Made by a program: the position numbers and the translations under genes
NCBI RefSeq assembly: GCF_000367365.1
Contig: NZ_BARF01000042.1
Span: 159,207-223,206 of the forward strand
Length of the DNA stretch: 64,000 bases
Direction of reading: 5' to 3'
Source of the DNA: Streptomyces prunicolor NBRC 13075
Lineage (GTDB): Bacteria > Actinomycetota > Actinomycetes > Streptomycetales > Streptomycetaceae
The notes under the pieces: model-generated
Database searches by the model: none
Told to the model about the DNA's origin: nothing
What the model saw: only the letters and a program-made list of their open reading frames with translations
Shown: one piece after another, positions 42,040 through 51,004 of the stretch
Position numbering within the stretch: position 1 is the first letter of the stretch
How the letters are laid out: every line of letters begins with the position of its first letter

Positions 42040-42542
42040 ATGTAGGTCTGCTTCTTGAGCTTCAGATAAACGAAGCTCTCGGTGGAGCGCACGCCGGGGA
42101 GAGCCCGGATGCGTTTGTTGATGACGTCCAGCAGGTGGTCGTCGTCCTCGCAGACGATCTCGGCGAGGAGGTCGTACGAGCCCGCGGTCATCACCACGTA
42201 CTCCACTTCCTGCATGGCCGTCAGCGCGTCGGCGACGTTCTCGACATCACCTTCGACGTTGACACCGACCATCGCCTGTCTGCGGAAGCCCACGGTGAGC
42301 GGGTCCGTGACGGCGACGATCTGCATGACGCCCTGGTCGAGCAGCTTCTGGACGCGCTGACGCACGGCCGCTTCGGAGAGGCCGACGGCCTTGCCGATCG
42401 CGGCGTACGGCCGGCGGCCGTCCTCCTGGAGCTGCTCGATGATGGCGAGGGAGACGGCGTCCAGATGAGGAGTGCTGCCGTTCCTGGACTCGCGGGAGTC
42501 CCTCTGTTCTGCGCTGCGACTGGCCACGGCTTCACTGTGCAC
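42024..42542 (-). CDS. Lrp/AsnC-family regulator of the amine catabolic locus
   Basis: 172 residues from GTG 42542; a TTG at 42563 is also in frame. N-terminal winged helix-turn-helix (LDAVSLAIIEQLQEDGRRPYAAIGKAVGLSEAAVRQRV) and a C-terminal RAM ligand domain (VMTAGSYDLLAEIVCEDDDHLLDVI). It shares a divergent 177-nt intergenic region with the aldehyde dehydrogenase gene and probably senses a polyamine-derived amino acid. It overlaps the aminotransferase gene and ends in TYMWGTR. Confidence 0.9.
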   Translation of the reverse strand: MHSEAVASRSAEQRDSRESRNGSTPHLDAVSLAIIEQLQEDGRRPYAAIGKAVGLSEAAVRQRVQKLLDQGVMQIVAVTDPLTVGFRRQAMVGVNVEGDVENVADALTAMQEVEYVVMTAGSYDLLAEIVCEDDDHLLDVINKRIRALPGVRSTESFVYLKLKKQTYMWGTR

Positions 42543-42719
42543 GACGTCTCGACCGTTCCGCAAGGCCGCTTCGATGAAATTCGTTGTTTACGTGGCCGAG
42601 ACTTGCGGATTTCGTAGCCTTGGCGCGATCAGGGGTGTTGAAAACGTGGGCCGGGCGATTAGGGTGGGTGTCTCAGTGATTGGACACACTCAGAACACCC
42701 AGACCTTGGAGGGCCGGCA

Positions 42720-44159
42720 GTGAGCACCGAGCTGCGTCGTCTGCGCAATTACATCGACGGTGAGTTCCGGGACGCCGCCGACGGACGGACCACCGAGGTG
42801 GTCAACCCGGCGATCGGTGAGGCGTACGCGACCGCGCCGCTGTCCGGAGCGGCGGACGTGGACGCCGCGATGGCGGCCGCCGCCGCGGCCTTCCCGGCCT
42901 GGCGGGACGAGACCCCGGCCAAGCGGCAGAAGTTCCTGCTGGACATCGCCACCGCGTTCGAGGAGCGCGCGGAGGAGCTGATCGCGGCCGAGGTGGAGAA
43001 CACCGGCAAGCCGATCGGGCTCACCCGCTCCGAGGAAATCCCGCCGATGGTCGACCAGATCCGCTTCTTCGCGGGCGCGGCCCGGATGCTCGAGGGCCGC
43101 TCGGCCGGCGAGTACATGGAGGGCATGACCTCCATCATCCGGCGCGAGCCGATCGGCGTCTGCGCGCAGGTCGCGCCCTGGAACTACCCGATGATGATGG
43201 CCGTTTGGAAGTTCGCCCCCGCGCTCGCGGCCGGCAACACGGTCGTCCTGAAGCCCTCGGACACCACCCCCGCCTCCACCGTCCTGATCGCCGAGATCAT
43301 CGGCTCGATCGTGCCCAAGGGCGTCTTCAACGTCGTGTGCGGCGACCGCGACACCGGCCGCGCGATGGTCGAGCACCACACGCCGGCGATGGCCTCCATC
43401 ACCGGTTCGGTGCGGGCCGGCATGTCCGTCGCCGAGTCCGCGTCCAAGGACCTCAAGCGGGTCCACCTGGAGCTGGGCGGCAAGGCCCCGGTCGTGGTCT
43501 TCGAGGACACCGACATCGCCAAGGCCGTCGAGGACATCTCGGTCGCGGGCTTCTTCAACGCGGGCCAGGACTGTACGGCGGCGACACGCGTCCTGGTCCA
43601 GGAGTCGATCCACGACGAGTTCGTGGCGGCGCTCGCAAAGGCGGCGGCCGAGACGAAGACGGGTCAGCCGGACGACGAGGACGTGCTGTACGGCCCCCTC
43701 AACAACGCCAACCAGCTCAAGCAGGTGACCGGCTTCATCGAGCGGCTGCCGGCGCACGCGAAGGTGGAGTCCGGCGGCCACCGCGTCGGTGAGGTCGGCT
43801 ACTTCTACGCGCCGACCGTCGTCTCGGGTCTCAAGCAGGACGACGAGATCATCCAGAACGAGGTCTTCGGGCCGGTCATCACCGTCCAGTCCTTCACGGA
43901 CGAGGCGCAGGCCATCGAGTGGGCCAACGGCGTCGACTACGCGCTCGCGTCCTCGGTGTGGACGAAGGACCACGGCCGGGCGATGCGGCTGTCGAAGTCG
44001 CTGGACTTCGGCTGCGTGTGGATCAACACGCACATCCCGCTGGTCGCGGAGATGCCGCACGGCGGGTTCAAGAAGTCGGGGTACGGCAAGGATCTGTCGG
44101 GCTACGGCTTCGAGGACTACACGCGGATCAAGCATGTGATGACGTCGCTGGACGCGTAG
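42720..44159 (+). CDS. Aldehyde dehydrogenase (gamma-aminobutyraldehyde type)
   Basis: 479 residues. NAD(P)-dependent oxidation of an amino-aldehyde to the acid. Catalytic Cys285 (NAGQDCTAAT), general base Glu251 (LELGGKAP), the NAD motif PWNYPMMMAVWK and FTGSV-like ITGSV are intact. Likely substrate is 4-aminobutyraldehyde from putrescine, given the adjacent aminotransferase and the polyamine-binding protein. GTG 42720 follows GGAGGGCCGGC. A strong hairpin follows the stop. Confidence 0.9.
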   Translation: MSTELRRLRNYIDGEFRDAADGRTTEVVNPAIGEAYATAPLSGAADVDAAMAAAAAAFPAWRDETPAKRQKFLLDIATAFEERAEELIAAEVENTGKPIGLTRSEEIPPMVDQIRFFAGAARMLEGRSAGEYMEGMTSIIRREPIGVCAQVAPWNYPMMMAVWKFAPALAAGNTVVLKPSDTTPASTVLIAEIIGSIVPKGVFNVVCGDRDTGRAMVEHHTPAMASITGSVRAGMSVAESASKDLKRVHLELGGKAPVVVFEDTDIAKAVEDISVAGFFNAGQDCTAATRVLVQESIHDEFVAALAKAAAETKTGQPDDEDVLYGPLNNANQLKQVTGFIERLPAHAKVESGGHRVGEVGYFYAPTVVSGLKQDDEIIQNEVFGPVITVQSFTDEAQAIEWANGVDYALASSVWTKDHGRAMRLSKSLDFGCVWINTHIPLVAEMPHGGFKKSGYGKDLSGYGFEDYTRIKHVMTSLDA

Positions 44160-44186
44160 GCATTCGCTGATCTCGCAGGAGCAACT

Positions 44187-44225
44187 GCGCGGCCCCGGAC
44201 GGGAGTTGACCGTCCGGGGCCGCGC
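44187..44225 (+). terminator. Strong terminator after the aldehyde dehydrogenase
   Basis: A perfect 16-bp stem (44187-44202 with 44210-44225), 7-nt loop, followed by TGTTT. One of the best terminators in the window. Confidence 0.92.
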
Positions 44226-44356
44226 TGTTTGCGTACGCCGCATGTGAACGTGTGGTTGCTTCACAGGCAGCCGATCGACAAGGTGTCGGGTCCGTACGAA
44301 GCTGCTCGACGCAGCGTCCATTGATCGGGCAGGGGGCGGCGGGTCATGCTGCGCGG

Positions 44357-45547
44357 GTGCCCCAGACTTCGAAGTCGTACTCGCCCTCCCGTCGCTCCAT
44401 GCTGCGTGCGCTCGGCGGTACCGCCGCGCTCGGCGCGCTCGCCGGGTGCGGTGTGCCCGCCGCGTATGTGAAGGCGGGGGACCGTGCCGGTGCCGATCTG
44501 TCCGCCAAGGACAAGCGGCTGACCTGGGCGAACTGGCCGTTGTACATCGACACCGATGACGACGACCAGACGAAGCGGCCCACGCTGGACGCGTTCGAGA
44601 AGAAGACCGGGATCTCCGTCGACTACATCGAGGAGATCAACGACAACGACGAGTTCTTCGGCAAGATCAGCCCGGCGCTCATGAATCACCAGCAGACCGG
44701 CCGCGACCTGATCGTCATGAGCGACTGGATGTGCGCGCGGTTCGTCCGGCTCGGCTGGGTGCAGCGGATGGACCGGTCCGCGCAGCCCAACGTGGCGAAG
44801 TACCTCGACCCGCAGCTCAGCTCGCCCGCGTTCGACCCGGGGCGCCGGTACACCGTGCCGTGGCAGTCGGGGATCACGGGTATCGCGTACAACCATCGCA
44901 AGCTCGGCCGCGAGATCCGCCATGTCTCCGATCTGTGGGCGAGCGACCTGAAGGGCCGGGTCACCCTGCTCTCCGGGTTGGACGAGGCGTTCGCGCTGCT
45001 GATGCAGGGCAACGGCGTCGACATCACCAAGTGGACCGCCGCCGACTTCTACAAGGTGTGCGACCAGGTACAGACCCAGATCAGCCGGAACCAGATCCGC
45101 CGCTTCACCGGCAACGACTACACCAAGGACCTGGTCAGCGGCGACGTCCTGGCCTGTCAGGCCTACTCCGGCGACGTGATCCAACTCCAGGCCGACAACC
45201 CGGACATCCGCTTCGTCGTCCCCGAGGAGGGCGCCGAACTCTGGGCGGACTCCCTGATGATCCCCGACCTGGCCCGCCACAAGACGAACGCCGAAAAGCT
45301 GATCGACTACTACTACGACCCCGAGGTCGCCGCGGAACTCGCCGCCTGGGTCAACTACGTCTGCCCCGTCCCGGCAGCGCAGGCCGTCCTCGCGGCCTCC
45401 AAGGACAAGGACACCGCGGAGCTGGCCGAGAACCCGCTGATCTTCCCGGACTCGACGATGCGGAAGCACCTTGCGATCGCGCGAGACATCACGTCTACGG
45501 AGCGGGTGGAGTTCGCGAAGGAGTGGAACAAGATCGTGGGGTTGTAG
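44357..45547 (+). CDS. Spermidine/putrescine-binding lipoprotein (PotD/PotF-like)
   Basis: 396 residues. The twin-arginine-type signal SRRSMLRALGG leads to lipobox LAGC (Cys31). The periplasmic-binding fold begins LTWANWPLYIDTD, with ISVDYIEEINDNDEFFGKI and VPWQSGITGIAYN, like polyamine-binding proteins. GTG 44357 gives the best signal; TCATGCT just upstream may be a -10 box of a leaderless message. No permease or ATPase genes follow; the next gene is convergent. It may use a transporter encoded elsewhere or act as a sensor. Confidence 0.88.
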   Translation: MPQTSKSYSPSRRSMLRALGGTAALGALAGCGVPAAYVKAGDRAGADLSAKDKRLTWANWPLYIDTDDDDQTKRPTLDAFEKKTGISVDYIEEINDNDEFFGKISPALMNHQQTGRDLIVMSDWMCARFVRLGWVQRMDRSAQPNVAKYLDPQLSSPAFDPGRRYTVPWQSGITGIAYNHRKLGREIRHVSDLWASDLKGRVTLLSGLDEAFALLMQGNGVDITKWTAADFYKVCDQVQTQISRNQIRRFTGNDYTKDLVSGDVLACQAYSGDVIQLQADNPDIRFVVPEEGAELWADSLMIPDLARHKTNAEKLIDYYYDPEVAAELAAWVNYVCPVPAAQAVLAASKDKDTAELAENPLIFPDSTMRKHLAIARDITSTERVEFAKEWNKIVGL

Positions 45548-45598
45548 GGGCGCGGGACCCTGGGGTCGTAGGGGGCGGGTCCCGGTCGTGGCCTCGGA

Positions 45599-46576
45599 TC
45601 AGAGGCTCCCGGCCCGCACCAGCCCCGTCCTCTTCACCCCGCTCAGGATCGGGGTGACCTCGATCGTGGAGACGTGCGGCAGCGCGCCGATCGTGTCGTT
45701 CAGGAAGTGGTAGAGCGCGTTGAGGTCCGCGGCGGCGACGGCCACCAGGAGGTTGGCCGAGCCGGTGGTGGCCGAGGCGAAGCGGACCTGGGGGTGGCGG
45801 CTGAGTTCGCGGCCCGTCTCCTCCAGGCCGCCGGGGGCGACGGTGATCCACAGCAGGGCCTCGGTGCGGATGCCCAGGCGGGCCAGGTCGACCTCGGTCG
45901 CGAGTCTGACGACCTGGCCGGCGACCAGCGCCTCCAGGCGGCGGCGGGCAGTGAGGGCGGTGGTGTCGGCGCGGCGGGCGAGGTCGGCGTAGGAGGCCCG
46001 GCCGTCCTCGACCAGGGTCGTGATCAGGGCGTGGTCGAGGGGCTGGAGGGACGGGCGGGCCGCCGGGGCGGGCAACTCCGGTCTGAGGCTGGTCAGTTCG
46101 GCCTCCGTCAGCAGGCCGCCGCTCCAGTCGAAGGCCGCCGGGAACACCCGTAGGAGGATGTGCGAGGTCCACGACTGGACCGCGGGGGTGGCCGGGAGGT
46201 CGCGCAGGAGCAGGGAGTTGCGGGCGTCCGGGCCGTCCAGGAACAGGATCGTGCAGATCTCGTCGCCGCCGCCGAGAATGTCCACCCAGACGGTGTCGGG
46301 GCGGCGGGCCAGGGTGGCGGCGATGGCGCTGATCTGGTTCGGCCGGCAGCGGATGCGCAGGGCCAGCGGGATCAGGTCCGGGAACCACACCGGGTTGCGT
46401 ACGGCGGTGGCGCGCAGCGTCTTGTCGTGGAACAGCGGTGCCGCGCGCCGCACCACCGTGCGCTCCGAGATGCCCAGGACCCGGCCGACCGTACGCCACG
46501 AGGCCCGCGGGGAGGCCAGCATCGCGGCGCCGATCCGGCGGTCCGTCTCGCTCAAGGGGTGGCTTGCTTTCGCCAT
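45599..46576 (-). CDS. Double-domain Lrp/AsnC-family regulator
   Basis: 325 residues, twice the usual length. The first helix-turn-helix is LSETDRRIGAAMLASPRASWRTVGRVLGISERTVVRR, then an Lrp-type ligand domain, then a second helix-turn-helix (LDHALITTLVEDGRASYADLARRADTTALTARRRL) and a second RAM-like domain. Such fused proteins can replace a dimer. ATG 46576. It is convergent with the polyamine-binding protein gene and divergent from the carboxylesterase gene, which it probably controls. Confidence 0.88.
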   Translation of the reverse strand: MAKASHPLSETDRRIGAAMLASPRASWRTVGRVLGISERTVVRRAAPLFHDKTLRATAVRNPVWFPDLIPLALRIRCRPNQISAIAATLARRPDTVWVDILGGGDEICTILFLDGPDARNSLLLRDLPATPAVQSWTSHILLRVFPAAFDWSGGLLTEAELTSLRPELPAPAARPSLQPLDHALITTLVEDGRASYADLARRADTTALTARRRLEALVAGQVVRLATEVDLARLGIRTEALLWITVAPGGLEETGRELSRHPQVRFASATTGSANLLVAVAAADLNALYHFLNDTIGALPHVSTIEVTPILSGVKRTGLVRAGSL

Positions 46577-46679
46577 ATCTGTCCGGTCCTCTGTCCTGCT
46601 TTCGCGCTTCCGTCTCCTCATTCTGGCTCGGATCGATACGCACCGCTAGAAACGGTTCGGAGCGAACGACGGAGAGAGG

Positions 46680-48131
46680 GTGAGCCCGATGGTGGTGGGT
46701 GTCGTGGAGACGGATCGTGGTCGGGTCCGGGGGGTCGCGCGGGGTGAGGTGGTCTCCTTCCGGGGGATTCCCTATGCCGCTTCGCCCGTGGGTGAGTTGC
46801 GGTTCGCGTCGCCTCAACCGCACCCGGGGTGGACCGGGTTGCGCGACGCGGCGCAGGCCGGGCCGGCTGTTCCGCAGGGGGCCTCCCGGCTGGAACGGGT
46901 GATGGGGGCCCGTGTGCCGGACTGGGACGAGGACGGCTGTCTGAACCTCAACGTCCATGTGCCGGCAGGGGCGTTGGACGGCGGTGCGGCCCGGCCGGTC
47001 CTGGTGTGGTGGCACGGAGGCGGCTTCACCAGTGGGTCCGGCGGCTGGGACTGGTACGACGGCGGGCGGCTGGCCGCGCTCGGCGACATCGTGGTCGTCA
47101 CCGCCAACTACCGTGTGGGCCCGCTGGGTTACCTGTATCTGCCGGAGATCGGCGCCGCCAACCTCGGCGCCCAGGACCAGGCCGCCGTGCTGGCCTGGGT
47201 GCGGGACAACATCGCCTCCTTCGGCGGCGATCCGCGCGAGGTGACGGTCGGCGGACAGTCGGCCGGAGCGTATGCGTCGCTGGCACTGGCCCTCGATCCG
47301 CGGACCTCGGGACTCGTGAACCGGGTGCTCCTGGAGAGCGGACCGTTCGGCCTGGCCCCGCAGGATCCGCAGCACGCGGCCGAGAACGCCGAGGCGTATC
47401 TACGGCTGCTCGGGGTGCCGGGTGGAGCGGATGCCGCAACTGCCTTGCGTGCGTTGCCCGTTGAGCAGTTGCTGTCCGCATACGGCAGGCTCGCGGGGCA
47501 GCTCGCGCGTCCTGGCGACGCCGCTCCGCCCATGCATCCAGTGCTGGGCGGGCCCGGTGTGCCCGGCGATCTGTATCGGGGGGTCGTGGGTGGTGGGCTG
47601 GAGGGCAAGTCCTTGCTGATCGGTACCACTCGGGACGAGGCGAGCGCCTTCACCGCCTTCGACCCGAACATCCAGAACCTCACCACCGAGGGTGCGTTGG
47701 ACCTTCTGAGCCATCAACTCGGCGAATCCGCCCATGAGTTGTACCAGCGATACGCCACCCGGTTCGAAGAGCCCACCGCGGCACGGGTGTTCACCGCGAT
47801 GGTGACCGACCAGCTGTTCCGCGCCGACTCGCTGCGGATCGCCGACCACCACGCGGCGGGCGGCAACGCGACCTACGTCTACGAGTTCGACCACCGGCCG
47901 GCCGAGGACCCGTATGGCCTGGGTGCCACCCACTGCGGTGAACTTCCCTTCCTTTTCGGAACGTTCGACGCCTTTGCGGACAGCCCGATGCTGGGGCGGA
48001 CCACCGATGCCGTACGGGAGCTGGGGCACACCTTCGCCGGTGCGGTCGCCGAGTTCGTCGTGCGTGGCTCGGTGCATGACTGGTTGCCGTACACGCCTGC
48101 GACGGCCGCTCGCATCCGGCACTTCGGCTGA
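46680..48131 (+). CDS. Carboxylesterase type B (cytoplasmic)
   Basis: 483 residues of the cholinesterase/type-B fold: FRGIPYAASPVGELRF, oxyanion WWHGGGF, nucleophile Ser194 in GGQSAGAYAS, acid Glu in GTTRDEASAF, and base His in ATHCGELPFLF. No signal peptide. The GTG follows GGAGAGAGG. It faces the double-domain Lrp regulator across 103 nt. Ester substrate unknown. Confidence 0.92.
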   Translation: MSPMVVGVVETDRGRVRGVARGEVVSFRGIPYAASPVGELRFASPQPHPGWTGLRDAAQAGPAVPQGASRLERVMGARVPDWDEDGCLNLNVHVPAGALDGGAARPVLVWWHGGGFTSGSGGWDWYDGGRLAALGDIVVVTANYRVGPLGYLYLPEIGAANLGAQDQAAVLAWVRDNIASFGGDPREVTVGGQSAGAYASLALALDPRTSGLVNRVLLESGPFGLAPQDPQHAAENAEAYLRLLGVPGGADAATALRALPVEQLLSAYGRLAGQLARPGDAAPPMHPVLGGPGVPGDLYRGVVGGGLEGKSLLIGTTRDEASAFTAFDPNIQNLTTEGALDLLSHQLGESAHELYQRYATRFEEPTAARVFTAMVTDQLFRADSLRIADHHAAGGNATYVYEFDHRPAEDPYGLGATHCGELPFLFGTFDAFADSPMLGRTTDAVRELGHTFAGAVAEFVVRGSVHDWLPYTPATAARIRHFG

Positions 48132-48250
48132 CATCCGGTGCTTCGGCCCGAGGGACATCAATCCACTTTGTTGGGACTGGCCCTGTTCTCGCCGGGCGGT
48201 CACCCGTTGGGATGGACCCGCCTTCCCCTCAGCCGTGTGAAAGGGCCTTG

Positions 48251-49099
48251 ATGACCATGCCGCGCAACCGCTCGTTCGTGCAGGTCGACGTGTTCTCCAC
48301 CAGCCCCTACTCCGGCAACCCGGTCGCGGTCGTCCTGGACGGGACGGGGCTGAGCGACGAGGAGATGCAGGGGCTGGCGCGCTGGACGGACCTGTCCGAG
48401 ACCACGTTCGTGCTGCCGCCCACCGTCCCCGAGGCGGACTACCGGCTGCGGATCTTCGCCCCCGGGGGCGAGCTGCCGTTCGCCGGGCACCCCACCCTCG
48501 GGTCCGCGCGCGCCTGGCTGGAGGGCGGCGGCACACCGCGGCACGACGATCGCATCGTGCAGGAGTGCGGCGCAGGACTGGTCACCGTGCGACAGGGTGC
48601 GGGCACCCTGGCGTTCGCCGCTCCGCCTCGGGTGCGTGAGGGGGCGCTCGAAGAGGATCAACTGCTGCGGATCGTGGGCGCGTTCGGGATCTCGCGGGAC
48701 CGGGTCGTGGCCCACGAGTGGGTCGACAACGGTCCCGGCTGGGCCGTGGTCCGGTTGGCCACGGCGAAGGAGGTGCTCGCTCTCGAACCTGACTTCTCCC
48801 TCCTGCCGGACGCGATGGTCGGCGCGATCGGGGCCCACCCCGACGGGTCCCGGCACGCCTTCGAGATGCGTACCTTCGCCCCCGGCGTCGGTGTCCCGGA
48901 AGACCCCGCGTGCGGGAGCATGAACGCCGGCGTCGGTCAGTGGCTCACCGCCACCGGCGCCGTGCCCTCCTCCTACCGGGTCTCCCAGGGCACGCGGCTG
49001 GGGCGGGCCGCGAGCATCGAGATCAGCGCCGACGCGGACGGCACCGTGTGGGTCAGCGGCGCCGCCGTCGTGCGTATCCGCGGGACCATCACGCTCTGA
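48251..49099 (+). CDS. PhzF-family isomerase/epimerase-like protein
   Basis: 282 residues. The PhzF fold is evident: QVDVFSTSPYSGNPVAVVLD, then the catalytic Glu in LSETTFVLPP, the GGELPFAGHPTLG loop and the C-terminal VPEDPACGSMNAG. Members act as isomerases or racemases; there is no phenazine cluster here, so phenazine synthesis is not implied. ATG 48251 has an AAAGGG site; ATG 48257 is possible. It ends 3 nt from a convergent Lrp gene. Confidence 0.9.
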   Translation: MTMPRNRSFVQVDVFSTSPYSGNPVAVVLDGTGLSDEEMQGLARWTDLSETTFVLPPTVPEADYRLRIFAPGGELPFAGHPTLGSARAWLEGGGTPRHDDRIVQECGAGLVTVRQGAGTLAFAAPPRVREGALEEDQLLRIVGAFGISRDRVVAHEWVDNGPGWAVVRLATAKEVLALEPDFSLLPDAMVGAIGAHPDGSRHAFEMRTFAPGVGVPEDPACGSMNAGVGQWLTATGAVPSSYRVSQGTRLGRAASIEISADADGTVWVSGAAVVRIRGTITL

Positions 49100-49102
49100 C
49101 CG

Positions 49103-49558
49103 TCATGGGGTGCCTGTGTCGGTGTCCGCGGTGAGCGTCTTCATCGTGACGTAGCTGGTCACCGTGGCCACGCCGGGCAGGGTGGCCAGCTGGTTCGCGT
49201 GGAACTCCTCGTAGGCGGGCAGGTCGGCCACCTCGACCTGGAGGAGATAGTCGAAGTTGCCGGTGATGTGGTGGCAGGCGACCACCTCGGGCAGCCGGGT
49301 GACCCCGCGCTCGAACGCGACCACGTCCGCGCGGATGTGCCGCATCAGCCGTACGCCCGCGAAGACCCGCAGGCTGCGGCCGATCGCGGCGGGATCGATC
49401 ACCGCGCGATAGCCGCGGATGACCCCGGCCTCCTCCAGCTGGCGCACGCGGCGCAGACAGGGGGACGGGGAGAGCCCGACGCGGGCCGCGAGCTCGTTGT
49501 TGCTGATGCGGCCGTGCGTTTCGAGCACGGCCAGAATCGATCGGTCCACCTCATCCAT
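49103..49558 (-). CDS. Lrp/AsnC-family regulator
   Basis: 151 residues: winged helix (MDEVDRSILAVLETHGRISNNELAARVGLSPSPCLRRVR) and RAM domain (HHITGNFDYLLQVEVADLPAYEEF). Divergent from the PLP lyase gene with 159 nt between them, where an inverted repeat at 49616-49636 fits an Lrp-type operator. It probably controls the PLP lyase/amidohydrolase genes in response to an amino acid. Confidence 0.92.
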   Translation of the reverse strand: MDEVDRSILAVLETHGRISNNELAARVGLSPSPCLRRVRQLEEAGVIRGYRAVIDPAAIGRSLRVFAGVRLMRHIRADVVAFERGVTRLPEVVACHHITGNFDYLLQVEVADLPAYEEFHANQLATLPGVATVTSYVTMKTLTADTDTGTP

Positions 49559-49615
49559 GACGGCAGATTATTGCGCCAGGAGCGTGACTACCACAATCGT
49601 GCGCCCATCCAGCGC

Positions 49616-49636
49616 GCAATTTGCTGCCAAAATTGC
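49616..49636. promoter_or_regulatory. Inverted repeat between Lrp and PLP-lyase genes
   Basis: Perfect 7-nt arms GCAATTT and AAATTGC with a 7-nt spacer, AT-rich against the surrounding GC-rich DNA. The position in the divergent region fits an operator for the adjacent Lrp protein. Confidence 0.6.
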
Positions 49637-49717
49637 CGAGATCCGGGCATCTTGGACTGCTGGTCGGTCACGATTCATGGAGTCGCACCAACGGTCCAGG
49701 TCCACGGAAGGGCAGCC

Positions 49718-50902
49718 ATGCCGGGCAAGAGCACCATCACCGTTCACGCCGACCGCGAGGTCCACCCCAGCCGTGCCGTGGCCCCGCCCATCTACCAGAC
49801 GGCGGCGTTCTCGGCCGAGGACGCGGAGACGTTCGCGCACGGTGCCGTGGAGCCGCGCGGCAAGGACTTCTACACCCGGTTCGGCAACCCGAACCACGCC
49901 CAAGTCGCCGCTGTCGTGGCCGAGTTGGAGAACACCGAGGCGGCCATGGTCACCGCGTCCGGGATGGCCGCGCTCACCACGTCCGTGCTGGCCCTGGTGT
50001 CCGCCGGTGACCATGTCATCGGCCAGCGGTCCACCTACGGCGGTACGGCGTCGGTGCTGCTGAACCTGCTGCCGCGACTCGGCGTGACGACCACGCTGGT
50101 GGACCAGACCGACCCGGAGGCGTTCGCGAAGGCGCTGACCCCGCGGACCCGGCTGATCCTGGTGGAGACCCCCAGCAACCCGCTGCTGCAGATCACCGAC
50201 CTGCGCGCCGTAGCCGAACTGGCCCGCGCGCACGACGTGTTGACCATGGCGGACAACACCTTCGCCACCCCGCTGAACCAGCGGCCGGTGGACTTCGGCA
50301 TCGACCTGGTGTGGCACAGCGCGACCAAGTATCTGAACGGTCACTCCGATGTGTCCGCGGGAGTGCTGGCCGGGCCGGCGGAGCTCCTCGACCGGATATG
50401 GGACGTGGGTCTCCTGACCGGTGCCACGCTCGGCCCGATCGACGCGTGGCTGTTGCTGCGCGGGATGCGCACCCTGCCGCTGCGGGTACCCCGGCACAAC
50501 GCCAACGGGCTTGCCCTGGCTGAGCAGTTGAACTCGCATCCGGCGGTGGCGAAGGTGCACTATCCCGGGCTGGCGACGCATCCGCAGCACAAGCTGGCCG
50601 TGGACCAGATGACTGGTTTCGGCGGGGTGCTCGGCATCGAGTTCGCCGGTGGGTTCGAGATGGCCGACGCGTTTCTCGGCAAGCTGCGCTACCCCCGCCG
50701 GTCGGCCAGCCTGGGCGGGGTGGAGTCGCTGGCCGTGCATCCGGCGTCGATGTGGCGCGGGATGCTCAGCGAGGAACAGCTCGCGGAATCGGTCCCGTTG
50801 GGGCTTGTCCGGCTGGCGGCGGGCACGGAGGACACGGCGGATCTGGTCGCGGACGCGGTCGCCGCGGCGGACGCGGTGCTCACTGAAGCGGCGTCCACCT
50901 GA
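49718..50902 (+). CDS. PLP-dependent Cys/Met-metabolism enzyme (methionine gamma-lyase-like)
   Basis: 394 residues of the trans-sulfuration family: FYTRFGNPNHAQV, TASGMAALTTSVLAL, the PLP-contacting AD in TMADNTFATP, PLP-Lys204 in SATKYLNGHSD, and the C-terminal GGVESLAVHPASMWRG. Activity could be methionine gamma-lyase, cystathionine gamma-synthase/lyase or O-acylhomoserine sulfhydrylase; these cannot be separated by eye. The ATG has a GGAAGGG site. It is probably controlled by the divergent Lrp protein and followed by an amidohydrolase. Confidence 0.88.
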   Translation: MPGKSTITVHADREVHPSRAVAPPIYQTAAFSAEDAETFAHGAVEPRGKDFYTRFGNPNHAQVAAVVAELENTEAAMVTASGMAALTTSVLALVSAGDHVIGQRSTYGGTASVLLNLLPRLGVTTTLVDQTDPEAFAKALTPRTRLILVETPSNPLLQITDLRAVAELARAHDVLTMADNTFATPLNQRPVDFGIDLVWHSATKYLNGHSDVSAGVLAGPAELLDRIWDVGLLTGATLGPIDAWLLLRGMRTLPLRVPRHNANGLALAEQLNSHPAVAKVHYPGLATHPQHKLAVDQMTGFGGVLGIEFAGGFEMADAFLGKLRYPRRSASLGGVESLAVHPASMWRGMLSEEQLAESVPLGLVRLAAGTEDTADLVADAVAAADAVLTEAAST

Positions 50903-50915
50903 GCGGCCCACGCCC

Positions 50916-50972
50916 CTCGCTGGTGACGCCACCCCTCACTGGTGACGCCACCCCCTACTGGCGATGACACCC
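50916..50972 (+). repeat. Short 19-bp tandem repeat upstream of the amidohydrolase
   Basis: TGGTGACGCCACCCC occurs at 50921 and 50940, with a decayed third copy at 50959, giving a 19-nt period. It lies between the PLP-lyase stop and the amidohydrolase start. No coding role. Confidence 0.75.
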
Positions 50973-51004
50973 CCACCCCCCCCCACTGGTTAGGAGATCC
51001 TCCG

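Noticed and set aside
48251..49099. Evidence for phenazine biosynthesis
   Set aside because: Only a PhzF-like protein is present; no phzA/B/C/D/E/G neighbours.
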